Shown here in pieces: positions 26,869 to 34,695 of a DNA stretch of 64,000 bases (its first letter is position 1; each line of letters begins with the position of its first letter). The notes beneath the pieces are model-generated. The model was not told the DNA's origin. It searched no databases and was given only the letters and a program-made list of their open reading frames with translations. Location of the stretch: positions 806,001-870,000 of the forward strand of contig NZ_JAFCJS010000002.1 in the NCBI RefSeq assembly GCF_018130825.1, read 5' to 3'. The translations under genes were made by a program, and so were the position numbers. Source of the stretch: Bradyrhizobium liaoningense (GTDB taxonomy: Bacteria > Pseudomonadota > Alphaproteobacteria > Rhizobiales > Xanthobacteraceae).

Positions 26869-27138
26869 TCAATCCGCCTGCGTGGCCGTGCCGCCAGACA
26901 AGCGGCGCAGCCCGCGCTGCGCACACATGCCGACCAGCATCGCAAGTGCGATGACCGCGACCGCGGCCGTCATCAGCTCGATGGCGCGAAGCACGAAAGC
27001 CGTCATGACAGCCCATGACGGCTGCGGCTCCTCGGCAAACGCAATCGGCACGATGTCAGGCACGAGCAGTTGCGCGATGACGATGGCTGCGGCAAGGACA
27101 GCGGCGGACAGGCAGAAGATTTTCCATGCTGCGCGCAT
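26869..27138 (-). CDS. Small inner-membrane protein of unknown function
   Basis: This 89-residue protein has two predicted membrane helices (about 8-28 and 45-70) and a short Arg-rich C-terminal tail. The first helix could also be an uncleaved signal. A FixK/FNR-type box lies 63 bases upstream of its ATG and is shared with the divergent collagen-like gene. No family is recognised. Confidence 0.65.
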   Translation of the reverse strand: MRAAWKIFCLSAAVLAAAIVIAQLLVPDIVPIAFAEEPQPSWAVMTAFVLRAIELMTAAVAVIALAMLVGMCAQRGLRRLSGGTATQAD

Positions 27139-27200
27139 CGATCGCTCCTCGCGATGATCATGGCCTCACAACTCAATGGCACGGCGCCTCGTCCCGTCGA

Positions 27201-27214
27201 TTGATGTTGATCAA
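27201..27214. promoter_or_regulatory. FixK2/FNR-type box (TTGA-N6-TCAA)
   Basis: TTGATGTTGATCAA matches the palindromic FixK/FNR/Anr consensus exactly. It lies 81 bases before GTG 27296 and 62 bases before the start of the divergent membrane-protein gene. With a centre at -40.5, transcription starts would fall near 27248 (plus) or 27167 (minus), so low-oxygen control of either gene is possible. Confidence 0.6.
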
Positions 27215-27295
27215 GCGCGGCACGATGCGCCGTTAGAATTGCTGCTGTCGTCAAACGCCGCTAAGTAGCTTGCTTCCGGTCAAGGGAGCAGTGGC

Positions 27296-27811
27296 GTGGC
27301 AGACGATCAGGGACGGCAGGGACCCCCGGGTCCGCGTGGGCGGCAGGGCGAACCGGGACGGCCGGGACCGCAGGGTCATCCGGGCAAGCGGGGCCCGGAC
27401 GGCGCGCGCGGCAAGCCGGGGCCGCAGGGCAAGCCCGGACCAATCGGAAAGGCAGGCCCCCAGGGCAAGGCCGGCCTGCAGGGCAAGCCGGGCGAGGCCG
27501 GTGCGCGTGGCGTTGCCGGCCCGCAGGGTCCGGTCGGACCGCAGGGACCGGCAGGGCCGCAAGGCCCGCGCGGCGAGCAAGGTCCGCCCGGCCAGCTGCC
27601 GTCGATCGAACAGGTGCTGCCGTGGCTCGAGCAGCTCTTCGACGCCTGGGACGAGCGCCGCCGCCAGCGCGAGCGTGAAGCCGCCGAGCGCGAGGCGCTG
27701 GAGGCTGCGGTCATGGAGACCGACGAGCCGATCGCCGATGACGAGAGCGACGACAGCGAAGCCGACGATCACAAGAAAAAGAAGAAAAAGAAGAAGCACG
27801 GCAAGAGCTAG
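27296..27811 (+). CDS. Collagen-like repeat protein with acidic and poly-Lys tail
   Basis: This 171-residue protein starts at GTG 27296 after AAGGGAG. Residues 6-101 are 32 uninterrupted Gly-X-Y triplets, many of them G-P-Q or G-K-P, the hallmark of a collagen triple helix. A hydrophobic, probably trimerising segment follows ([14 protein letters not shown]). A charged coiled coil, an acidic run ([11 protein letters not shown]) and eight consecutive lysines complete the tail. There is no signal peptide or LPxTG-like anchor, so location is uncertain. A FixK-type box lies upstream. Confidence 0.88.
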   Translation: MADDQGRQGPPGPRGRQGEPGRPGPQGHPGKRGPDGARGKPGPQGKPGPIGKAGPQGKAGLQGKPGEAGARGVAGPQGPVGPQGPAGPQGPRGEQGPPGQLPSIEQVLPWLEQLFDAWDERRRQREREAAEREALEAAVMETDEPIADDESDDSEADDHKKKKKKKKHGKS

Positions 27812-27858
27812 TGTGCTCATGCCCGGACGCAGAGCAGCGCGCCCGGGATACGTGCCAA

Positions 27859-28080
27859 TCAAGATGACCGGGAGGCATCATCCCGGCGCGGCAGCATGCC
27901 CATGCGCTCGAACTGCCAGCGCATGGCGCGATACCAGAGATAGCCGACCGCAGCACCACACAGGGCCAGGATCACGACGCTCGCGCTCGAGAACGAGCCG
28001 CTCCACCACATCATCCACGCGGTCCACAGCAGCGTGAAGATGATGGCACCTGCCTTGAGGGGAAGAAGGAGGTGGCTCAT
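27859..28080 (-). CDS. Small membrane protein of unknown function
   Basis: This 73-residue protein starts at ATG 28080 after AAGGAGG-like sequence on the minus strand. Two hydrophobic helices (about 8-27 and 32-50) contain a Trp-rich first helix (LLWTAWMMWWSG). The tail is basic. It lies between the collagen-like gene and a DUF2277 gene and is not obviously linked to either. Confidence 0.62.
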   Translation of the reverse strand: MSHLLLPLKAGAIIFTLLWTAWMMWWSGSFSSASVVILALCGAAVGYLWYRAMRWQFERMGMLPRRDDASRSS

Positions 28081-28175
28081 GGTCGTGCTCCGGGCTGTCA
28101 AAACCCCGGCCGGCATCATTGCAAGTCGAGGCGACCTGTACCGTGAGCCAGATCACGGAAGAGACCGTGGAGCCT

Positions 28176-28442
28176 TTAGCCGAACCGCAACCGCGAACGC
28201 TCCTTCGCCTTCTCCGCCTCGACCTCGCGGTCGCGCGCCGGGGCATGGGTATGCAGCGATGTCAGGAGTCTTCGCGCGGCCTCCGAGACCTCTGCGACGG
28301 CGCGGTCGAAGGCGGCCTCATTGGCCTGCGACGGCTTGTTGAAGCCGGACAGCTTGCGCACGAATTGCAAGGCCGAGGCATGGATCTCGTCCTCCGTCGC
28401 CGGCGGCTCGAAATTGAACAGCGTCTTGATGTTGCGGCACAT
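28176..28442 (-). CDS. DUF2277 domain protein
   Basis: This 88-residue cytoplasmic protein starts at ATG 28442 (MCRNIKTLFNFEPPATEDE). This N-terminus and the following LQFVRKLSGFNKPSQANEAAFDRAV match the well-conserved DUF2277 family, whose function is unknown. The upstream in-frame METQGERRR is rejected as the start because conservation begins at MCRNIK. Confidence 0.85.
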   Translation of the reverse strand: MCRNIKTLFNFEPPATEDEIHASALQFVRKLSGFNKPSQANEAAFDRAVAEVSEAARRLLTSLHTHAPARDREVEAEKAKERSRLRFG

Positions 28443-28570
28443 GCGGCGTCTCTCTCCCTGGGTTTCCATAAGGACGATCGGCGGAGGCGAAATCCTACAT
28501 CCTTCCCCGCGCTTCTGCTAAGTTCCGCACCAAGGCGGCCGACGACCATGAGCCGCTCGAGGAGAGAGAC

Positions 28571-29632
28571 ATGAGAGCTTCTTGCGCGGCGCTGACAGGC
28601 GTTCTGCTGTCCGTTTCGACGTGGGCGATGGCCGCTGACTATCCGGCCCCCAAACAGGGCGACTGGATCGCCAGGGACTTCAAGTTCCACACCGGCGAAA
28701 CCATGCCGGAGCTGCGGCTGCACTACACCACCGTGGGCGAGCCGAGCGGCCAGCCCGTATTGGTGCTGCACGGCACGGGCGGCTCGGGCGTGAGCATGCT
28801 GACGCCGTCCTTTGCCGGCGAGCTGTTCGGCGCCGGGCAGCCGCTCGACGCGTCCAAATATTACATCATCATTCCCGACAGCATCGGCCATGGCAAATCC
28901 TCGAAGCCGTCCGACGGCATGAAGACGAGCTTTCCGAAATACGATTACGAGGACATGGTCGAGGCGCAGTATCGCCTGGTGACGGAAGGGCTCGGCGTCA
29001 AGCACCTGCGCCTCGTCATCGGCAATTCGATGGGCGGCATGCACACCTGGCTGTGGGGCGAGAAATATCCGAAGACGATGGACGCGCTGATCCCGATGGC
29101 CTCGCAGCCGACCGAGATGGCATCGCGTAACTGGATGCTGCGGCGGATCATGCTCGATACCATCCGCAACGATCCCGACTACAACGGCGGCAACTACGCC
29201 AGCCAGCCGCGCATGATGAAATACGCCATCACCGCCTACGGCATCGCCAGCATCGGCGGCACGCTGGCCTATCAATCGCAGGCGCCGACGGCAGCCAAGG
29301 CCGACAAGATCGTCGACGAACGGCTCGCGGCGCCGATCACGGCCGACGCCAACGACTTCGTCTATCAGTGGGAGTCCTCGCACGACTACAATGCGAGCGA
29401 AAAGCTGGAGGCGATCGAAGCCTCGCTGCTGCTGATCAATTCCGCCGACGACGAGCGCAACCCGCCCGAGACCGGCATCACGGACGCTGCGATGAAGCGC
29501 GTCAAGAACGGCCGCCTCTACCTGATCTCCGCCAGCACCGAGACGCGCGGCCACGGCACCACCAGCAATGCAAAGTTCTACAGCGAGCAAATCCGACAAT
29601 TGCTGCAAACCGCGCCGCAACGGACGATGTAG
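28571..29632 (+). CDS. Exported alpha/beta hydrolase (MetX-like fold)
   Basis: This 353-residue hydrolase has a signal peptide (MRASCAALTGVLLSVSTWAMAA). The nucleophile elbow GNSMGG places S153, the oxyanion region is LHGTGGSG, and a late histidine stands in ETRGHGTTS. The overall pattern follows homoserine O-acetyltransferase-like hydrolases (COG2021), but an exported form is unlikely to make methionine precursors. It probably acts on an ester or amide in the periplasm. AGGAGAGAG precedes the ATG. Confidence 0.85.
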   Translation: MRASCAALTGVLLSVSTWAMAADYPAPKQGDWIARDFKFHTGETMPELRLHYTTVGEPSGQPVLVLHGTGGSGVSMLTPSFAGELFGAGQPLDASKYYIIIPDSIGHGKSSKPSDGMKTSFPKYDYEDMVEAQYRLVTEGLGVKHLRLVIGNSMGGMHTWLWGEKYPKTMDALIPMASQPTEMASRNWMLRRIMLDTIRNDPDYNGGNYASQPRMMKYAITAYGIASIGGTLAYQSQAPTAAKADKIVDERLAAPITADANDFVYQWESSHDYNASEKLEAIEASLLLINSADDERNPPETGITDAAMKRVKNGRLYLISASTETRGHGTTSNAKFYSEQIRQLLQTAPQRTM

Positions 29633-29772
29633 GACAGGAAGCGCAAATCCTCATATCGCAATGCATCATGTGCGGCGCTTCGGCGCCGCATATTATTTGA
29701 GCATGCAATGCGCCGGCAGCTCGGGCTTAATCGCGTCAACGATACGAATCGACGCGCGAGGAGGAGCATCGC

Positions 29773-30126
29773 ATGCACAGGCTCGCACTGTGCGTCTGGC
29801 TGGCCGCGACGACCGCGCTGACGAGCGCCGCGTTGGCGTTCGACAACGGGCAATATGATCACGTCCCGCCCGACATCCGCGCCTGGTTCAAGAGCGTGAT
29901 CGCACCGAACGGCGTGCCCTGCTGCGACATTTCCGACGGCCATCGCACCGAATACGATGTGCGCGGCGGCACCTATTGGGTGCCGATCGAGGGGCAATGG
30001 ATGGAAGTCCCCGAGCGCGCCATCATCCGCGACCGCGGCAATCCGGTCGGCCAGGCCGTGGTCTGGTACGTCCGCCATCGCGGCGCCATCATCATCAGCT
30101 GCTTCGTGCCCGCGGACGCGGTGTAG
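29773..30126 (+). CDS. Small exported protein of unknown function
   Basis: This 117-residue precursor has a signal peptide (MHRLALCVWLAATTALTSAALA). The mature domain contains PPDIRAWFKSV, an adjacent Cys pair (PCCDISDGHRTEYD), YWVPIEGQWMEVPERAII and a final CFVP. Similar short proteins recur in Bradyrhizobium genomes without assigned roles. The spaced Cys residues suggest disulfides. GAGGAG precedes the ATG. Confidence 0.75.
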   Translation: MHRLALCVWLAATTALTSAALAFDNGQYDHVPPDIRAWFKSVIAPNGVPCCDISDGHRTEYDVRGGTYWVPIEGQWMEVPERAIIRDRGNPVGQAVVWYVRHRGAIIISCFVPADAV

Positions 30127-30130
30127 GCCG

Positions 30131-30373
30131 CTAGGCCTTCAGCTTTCGCTTGGGCGAGGCCTCGACAAATTCAATGTCATCGCCGAAATCATCCAGCGCG
30201 GCGCGGACGGACTTGGCGTCGGCATCGGCGACGGTGAAGATCGCGGCGAGCGTCTGCCGCTTCTGTCCCGGAAACAGGCTCCGGGCGGTGTAGCCGGCCT
30301 CGCCGAGCGTCTTGATGATCATGCGCCGCCGACGCTGATCGACACGATCGCGGAATTTGAACTGCACGGACAT
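30131..30373 (-). CDS. Hypothetical small protein
   Basis: This 80-residue cytoplasmic protein has a basic N-terminus (FKFRDRVDQRRRRMIIKTL), an alpha-beta core and a Lys-rich end. The TLGEAGYTARSLFPG and DDFGDDIEFVEAS segments suggest a small ferredoxin-like alpha-beta fold. No function is recognised. It converges with the secreted protein at 29773. Confidence 0.6.
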   Translation of the reverse strand: MSVQFKFRDRVDQRRRRMIIKTLGEAGYTARSLFPGQKRQTLAAIFTVADADAKSVRAALDDFGDDIEFVEASPKRKLKA

Positions 30374-30419
30374 GCCGAGAACCTAGCCGTTCGCAGCGCC
30401 CGATCAAGGTCGCAGGAAC

Positions 30420-31787
30420 CTATTTTCGTCGCTTTCTCGCCGGTTTCGCGCGACCGAGCGCAGCGGCGACGTCGAGGAGGCCCGCGCCGTATTCCGGTGT
30501 GAAGTCTCGTCCCCGCATCGCGGGCAATTTGGTCGCCGTCGCGATCAGGCGCTTGGCAACCGCAAGTCCGGCCGCTCTGGATTTCGGCTTGTTGACGTAG
30601 ACGAGTGCAGCGGCACCCGTCACATGCGGCGTTGCCATTGACGTGCCGGGCCAGGAATCGTAGCTCGCATGATCGGCGAAGCTCGCCTTCACCCGCGGCA
30701 CTGTCGACAGGATGTTGACGCCCGGCGCGACCAGCTTGATGTGCTTGCCCGTATTGGAGAACGAGGCGCGCCGATGAGACTCGTCGACGGCGCCAACTCC
30801 GATCGTGTCCGCGTAGCCCGCCGGATACTCCTTCGGATTGCCGGTCTCGAACTCGTTGCCCATCGCGGTCGAGATGACGACGCCCGCATCGATCAATTCG
30901 GCGAAGATCGCCGCCTCCGCCTTCGAATGGTCCTCACCGCCAATGCTGAGATTGACGACCTTGATGTTGGAATCGAGCGCGGCCGCGAGCGCCTTGCTGT
31001 AGACCTCAAAGTTGAAGTTCTCGTCGTCGCCTGCGCGCTTGGGATCGTCGAAGACCTTCCAGCAGTGCAACCGGCAATTGGCCACGCCTGCGAGACCGAC
31101 CGAATTGTTGACCACGGCCGCGATCGTGCCGCTGACATGCGTGCCGTGGCCGAGAAAGTCGCGCGCTCCGTTGCCGTCGTGCCGGTATTCCTCGATCGCT
31201 TCTGCAAGATCGGGATGTCCGGCGTCGACACCGCTATCGAGCACGGCGACGTGAACGCGCCCCGCACCCGGCCGCCGCCTGTCGAACCATCTGATGGCGC
31301 GAAGGCCCCACTGGCGGATCTTCATGGGATCGGCGGCGGCACTGAGCCACCGGTTGGGGACCGGCTCGACCAGATCCATCGCCTTCGATGCACTCAGGCG
31401 CTTCACGACTCCGGCATCTATCTTTCTGTCCTTCACCTGCACGATCTGAAATCCGGCCAGCGCTTCTCGCGGTGCCGCCGTTGCAGAGCGCGCTATCGCG
31501 CGATGAACCGCGGCCAAGGCCTGCGGCTGCGCTGGTGCGTCACCGGCTTCGACCACGAACAGCGGCTTCATCGACTGAAGCCCGAAATTGTCGCGCAGGA
31601 AATCGATCGGACCCCGGACCTCATCGGGCATCGCAGCCGCCAGCGCGCGCGACGTAGCCGCCCGGGGCGCGTCCGCTGCGATCTGTCGGGCAACGGCCGG
31701 CTTCAACCGAACGATGAGCTGTCCCGGGACATGCTTGCGACGGCGCGGCCGGTCGCCCGCGACCCGCATTGCCTGCGTCAGGGCCAT
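30420..31787 (-). CDS. S8 family serine peptidase (subtilisin-like)
   Basis: This 455-residue peptidase starts at ATG 31787. The catalytic triad is D184 (VLDSGVD), H214 (GHGTHVSG) and S383 (GTSMATPH). Residues 20-150 form a pro-region with a possible inhibitor-like strand pattern (PGQLIVRLKP...GLQSMKPLFVVEAG). There is no signal peptide, so it may work in the cytoplasm or leave by another route. The C-terminus ends in a short Arg/Lys tail. Substrates are unknown. Confidence 0.88.
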   Translation of the reverse strand: MALTQAMRVAGDRPRRRKHVPGQLIVRLKPAVARQIAADAPRAATSRALAAAMPDEVRGPIDFLRDNFGLQSMKPLFVVEAGDAPAQPQALAAVHRAIARSATAAPREALAGFQIVQVKDRKIDAGVVKRLSASKAMDLVEPVPNRWLSAAADPMKIRQWGLRAIRWFDRRRPGAGRVHVAVLDSGVDAGHPDLAEAIEEYRHDGNGARDFLGHGTHVSGTIAAVVNNSVGLAGVANCRLHCWKVFDDPKRAGDDENFNFEVYSKALAAALDSNIKVVNLSIGGEDHSKAEAAIFAELIDAGVVISTAMGNEFETGNPKEYPAGYADTIGVGAVDESHRRASFSNTGKHIKLVAPGVNILSTVPRVKASFADHASYDSWPGTSMATPHVTGAAALVYVNKPKSRAAGLAVAKRLIATATKLPAMRGRDFTPEYGAGLLDVAAALGRAKPARKRRK

Positions 31788-31959
31788 GATGAATTCCTTC
31801 CCTGAAAAGCGATAAAGTACGGCACCCGTTATAAGCGAAATTTCCGGTATATGCCACCAGCGCGGCCCGATGACCCTGCTCCCGGCCCGTGCGGTGCAGT
31901 GACGGCACCGCGGCGCGCGTGCTATTGATGTCCTCAAGTCCTCAATCAGGGAGACCTTC

Positions 31960-32562
31960 GTGACCGATCTTTGCGCCGAAGACCTCGCCACCATCTATGC
32001 CAAGCCGACCCCACGCGTGATCGCAAAGGCGCGTCCCACCATCGATGCGCATGCGAAGAAGTTCATCGAGATGTCGCCGTTCTGCGTGCTCGCGACATCG
32101 GGAGCGGACGGCAGCGTCGATGCCTCGCCGCGCGGCGGTGGCATCGGCTTCGTGCGCGTCGCCGCTCCCAACCAGTTGCTGATGCCCGACCGCTCCGGCA
32201 ACAACCGGATCGACAGTTTTCGCAACGTCGTCGAAGGCTCGGGTTTCGTGCACCTGCTGTTCTTCGTCCCCGGCATCGACGAGACGCTGCGCGTCGGCGG
32301 ACGCGGCACGCTGTCGGCCGATCCGGACCTGCTCGCCTCCATGGTGGAGTTCGGCAAGCCGCCGCGCGCGGTGCTGAACGTTGCGGTGAGCGAAGTCTAT
32401 TTCCACTGCGGCAAGGCGCTGATGCGCTCGAAGCTGTGGTCGGCGGACAAGGTGCAGCGCTCGGTGATGCCGAGCATCACCGAGGTCATTCACGAGCAGA
32501 CTGGTCTGGGCGAGCCAGAGAGCCAGGCGATCACGGAAGAGCGCTACAAGGCGCAGCTGTAG
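31960..32562 (+). CDS. Pyridoxamine 5'-phosphate oxidase-like flavoprotein
   Basis: This 200-residue FMN-binding split-barrel protein of the COG3576 (MSMEG_1061) type starts at GTG 31960, after AGGGAGA. Key blocks are MSPFCVLATSGADGSVDASPRGG, PDRSGNNRIDSFRNVVEG, FFVPGIDETLRVGGRG and the C-terminal YFHCGKALMRSKLW. Members bind FMN or a deazaflavin; the true substrate is not known. It is divergent from the subtilase gene. Confidence 0.85.
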   Translation: MTDLCAEDLATIYAKPTPRVIAKARPTIDAHAKKFIEMSPFCVLATSGADGSVDASPRGGGIGFVRVAAPNQLLMPDRSGNNRIDSFRNVVEGSGFVHLLFFVPGIDETLRVGGRGTLSADPDLLASMVEFGKPPRAVLNVAVSEVYFHCGKALMRSKLWSADKVQRSVMPSITEVIHEQTGLGEPESQAITEERYKAQL

Positions 32563-32574
32563 GCGACTACAGCC

Positions 32575-32618
32575 GTCGTCCCGGCCCCGTGCGCAATTGC
32601 GCACTAGGCCGGGACGAC
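32575..32618. terminator. Bidirectional hairpin (terminator-like)
   Basis: cgtcgtcccggcc and ggccgggacgacac pair over 12 bases, with gtgcgcaattgcgcac palindromic in the loop. It stands between the convergent flavoprotein and bacterioferritin genes and lacks a clear T-run, so it may instead be a copy of a dispersed repeat. Confidence 0.55.
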
Positions 32619-32644
32619 ACCGAGTCTGCGGCTAGCGCCGGAGC

Positions 32645-33133
32645 TTAATGCCCTTCGCCCTCGAGCCCGCCAACGTGCTTCTGGGTGTAGAGCTCGAGGC
32701 CGATGCGGCCGATCAGATCGAGCTGGGTCTCGAGGAAATCGATGTGATGCTCCTCGTCGCTCATCAGCTTCTCGAACAGGTCACGCGTGACGTAGTCCTT
32801 GACGCCGTGGCAATAGGTGGCCGCTTCCTGATAGAGCGCGCGCGCGCTCATCTCGGCGGCGAGGTCGCACTCGATGATCTCCTTGACGTTCTGGCCGATG
32901 CGCAGGGGATCGAGCACCTGCATGTTCGGGAAGCCGTCGAAGAACAGGATGCGCGCGGTGAGCTTGTCGGCGTGCTCCATCTCCTCGATGGACTCCTTGC
33001 GCCAGACCTTGGCCATGTCGAGGAGGCCCCAATTGTCGAGGAAGCGGTAGTGCAGCCAATACTGGTTGATCGCAGTCAGCTCATGACGCAGTGCCTTGTT
33101 GAGATAGTCGATGACTTTTGCGTCGCCCTGCAT
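32645..33133 (-). CDS. bfr: Bacterioferritin
   Basis: Bfr stores iron as a 24-subunit haem-containing shell and oxidises Fe(II). The 162-residue protein has diiron ligands including E18 (HELTAINQY), E51 and H54, with E127 and H130 expected in DEEHHIDFLE. Haem-binding M52 stands in EEMEHADKL. A perfect Irr-type box lies 44 bases upstream of the start, and the ferredoxin that mobilises its iron is encoded just beyond, also on the minus strand. Confidence 0.96.
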   Translation of the reverse strand: MQGDAKVIDYLNKALRHELTAINQYWLHYRFLDNWGLLDMAKVWRKESIEEMEHADKLTARILFFDGFPNMQVLDPLRIGQNVKEIIECDLAAEMSARALYQEAATYCHGVKDYVTRDLFEKLMSDEEHHIDFLETQLDLIGRIGLELYTQKHVGGLEGEGH

Positions 33134-33176
33134 GGTTCACTCCAGCTCTTGCAGTCCAATTCGGCCCTAAACCGAA

Positions 33177-33193
33177 TTTAGAACGCTTCTAAA
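33177..33193 (-). promoter_or_regulatory. Irr-type iron control element upstream of bfr
   Basis: TTTAGAACGCTTCTAAA is a perfect inverted repeat with a 3-base centre. It fits the iron control element bound by Irr in Bradyrhizobium-type bacteria. Its position 44-60 bases before the bfr start is compatible with repression under iron limitation. Confidence 0.75.
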
Positions 33194-33266
33194 TCACTTT
33201 GCGAATGAGGGCAACCAGCTACGGGGACGCAGCCGGGGAAAAGCTCAGCCGAGAATTCGGAAGATT

Positions 33267-33539
33267 TCAGCAGGCCGCGAGCGCGAACTGGGCGGGCTCG
33301 GCGATCTCGTCATTGGCGGCCACGGTGTGGCTGTGCGGGCAGCCGGAGCAGCAGGACTTGGCGCAGGGACCGAGGGCTTCGTCGATGATGGTCTTGATCG
33401 TGCGGGCACAACGGCCGCATTCGGCGCTGCAGCCGAGGCATCCATAGACCTGTTTGGCATGGCGCACGGCGTCGTCGGACTCGGCGACGGCGGCGCGGAT
33501 ATCGTCATCGCTCAGCACGTTACAGGAACAAACGATCAT
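33267..33539 (-). CDS. bfd: Bacterioferritin-associated ferredoxin with Cys-rich tail
   Basis: Bfd donates electrons to release iron from bacterioferritin through a [2Fe-2S] cluster. The 90-residue protein starts at ATG 33539 and has the expected ligands C4, C6, C41 and C44 (VCSC...ECGRC). It also carries an extra CLGC just before the second pair, and a C-terminal extension with CAKSCCSGCPHSH not needed for the cluster in Escherichia coli Bfd. It sits next to bfr on the same strand. Confidence 0.9.
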   Translation of the reverse strand: MIVCSCNVLSDDDIRAAVAESDDAVRHAKQVYGCLGCSAECGRCARTIKTIIDEALGPCAKSCCSGCPHSHTVAANDEIAEPAQFALAAC

Positions 33540-33647
33540 GGAAGCGGCAGGCCCTTCGTGATGCGCCATCATCGATATTTAACGGGCCAGCCGGATGCAA
33601 AGGGAAAAACCGGTATTTGAAGCTATTCCAAACTGGCCCGGAAACAG

Positions 33648-33664
33648 CCTAGAACGGCTCTAAA
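33648..33664 (-). promoter_or_regulatory. Degenerate Irr-like box upstream of bfd
   Basis: CCTAGAACGGCTCTAAA differs at four positions (two of them at one outer end) from the perfect element upstream of bfr. It lies 109 bases before the bfd start. The match is imperfect, so the call is tentative. Confidence 0.45.
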
Positions 33665-33696
33665 ATAAGGTATTGCGGTGGATCAAGCTTGCGCGC

Positions 33697-34005
33697 CTAG
33701 TCGCCGCCACCGCCTCCTCCACCATCGCCGCCGCCCCCGCAATCTCCACCACCGCTGCCGCTGTCGCTGCTGGAGCAGCTGCCGCCGTCGGTCGAGCTCC
33801 CCGAGCTGTCGCCGGAAAACCAGCTGCCCAGCGAGAAGCCGTCGCTGCTCCCCGAATAGCTGTCGCCCGCACCCCCACCATCACCGCCGGCCCCTGCGCG
33901 CGAGCGGCGCTGGCCACGGTTCTGGAGGTGGGTGATCCAGCCGTAGCCGATCGCAAAGACGATCCCGGCAGCAATCAATGCATTGATCATCGCGTTGCCC
34001 ATCAT
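33697..34005 (-). CDS. Membrane-anchored Gly/Ser/Asp/Cys-rich protein
   Basis: This 102-residue protein starts at ATG 34005 after AGGAGAC on the minus strand. One N-terminal membrane helix (MINALIAAGIVFAIGYGWI) is followed by a basic stretch. The C-terminal half is almost only Gly, Ser, Asp and a few Cys (GSCSSSDSGSGGGDCGGGGD). Similar low-complexity tails occur in putative secreted or metal-binding proteins, but no family is certain. Its function is unknown. Confidence 0.65.
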   Translation of the reverse strand: MMGNAMINALIAAGIVFAIGYGWITHLQNRGQRRSRAGAGGDGGGAGDSYSGSSDGFSLGSWFSGDSSGSSTDGGSCSSSDSGSGGGDCGGGGDGGGGGGGD

Positions 34006-34137
34006 CGTCTCCTGGCAGACCTGCGGTCCATACCAATTGGTCGTCCCCGGCAAAGGTGCCGTTCATTGATCATTCAAACGAAGTATGGAACTCTGACCTC
34101 AAAGAGTTCCCGTGTACTTATGCGAAAGGTCCAATCG

Positions 34138-34458
34138 ATGAAGAAGTCGCTCCTGGCAGCCGTTGCCCTCGCCGCTGTGGCCCTGACGGCCGGAACGCCG
34201 GCCCATGCCCAGCGCGGCGTCGCTGCCGGCGTGGCGGCAGGGATCATCGGTGGCGCCATTGTCGGCGGCGCGCTGGCGTCTCCGTATTATTACGGACCGG
34301 GCCCCGGCTATTACGAGCCGGGCTACTACCCGCCCCGCTACTACGCGCCGGGCCCGGGCTATGCCGCCGACGACTATTACGGCGGCTGCGTCTGGCAGAA
34401 GCAGCGCTTCTGGGATGGCTACGCCTGGCGCGTCCGCCGCGTCCGGGTTTGCGGCTGA
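34138..34458 (+). CDS. Exported glycine-zipper / Tyr-rich protein, paralogue 1
   Basis: This 106-residue precursor has a signal peptide (MKKSLLAAVALAAVALTAGTPAHA), a glycine-zipper-like segment AAGIIGGAIVGGALAS, a Tyr/Pro/Gly-rich middle and a C-terminal RFWDGYAWRVRRVRVCG. The gene 240 bases downstream codes for a shorter relative with the same two ends. Such proteins probably attach to the outer membrane or cell surface. The inverted repeat ggaactct / agagttcc lies upstream at about 34087-34110. Confidence 0.75.
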   Translation: MKKSLLAAVALAAVALTAGTPAHAQRGVAAGVAAGIIGGAIVGGALASPYYYGPGPGYYEPGYYPPRYYAPGPGYAADDYYGGCVWQKQRFWDGYAWRVRRVRVCG

Positions 34459-34695
34459 GACCCTTGGGCCGGCTCGTTTGCAACAGCTGCTTGGACCGGT
34501 TGACTACGGATATGCCGTTCATCTTGGAGCCCGAAAAAGACCGCTTTTTCTCGTCACAGCTCCGTGTGCGTTTACCGTGGATTGACCATTTGCGCGCTTC
34601 CTAGCCGCAAGGCCAATTCCATCAGAGTGTGCGTGAACCTTTGAACCCCGGGCGCCTCTAACAAGAGGAACCCATCTCCCAGGAGAGCCAAGAGC

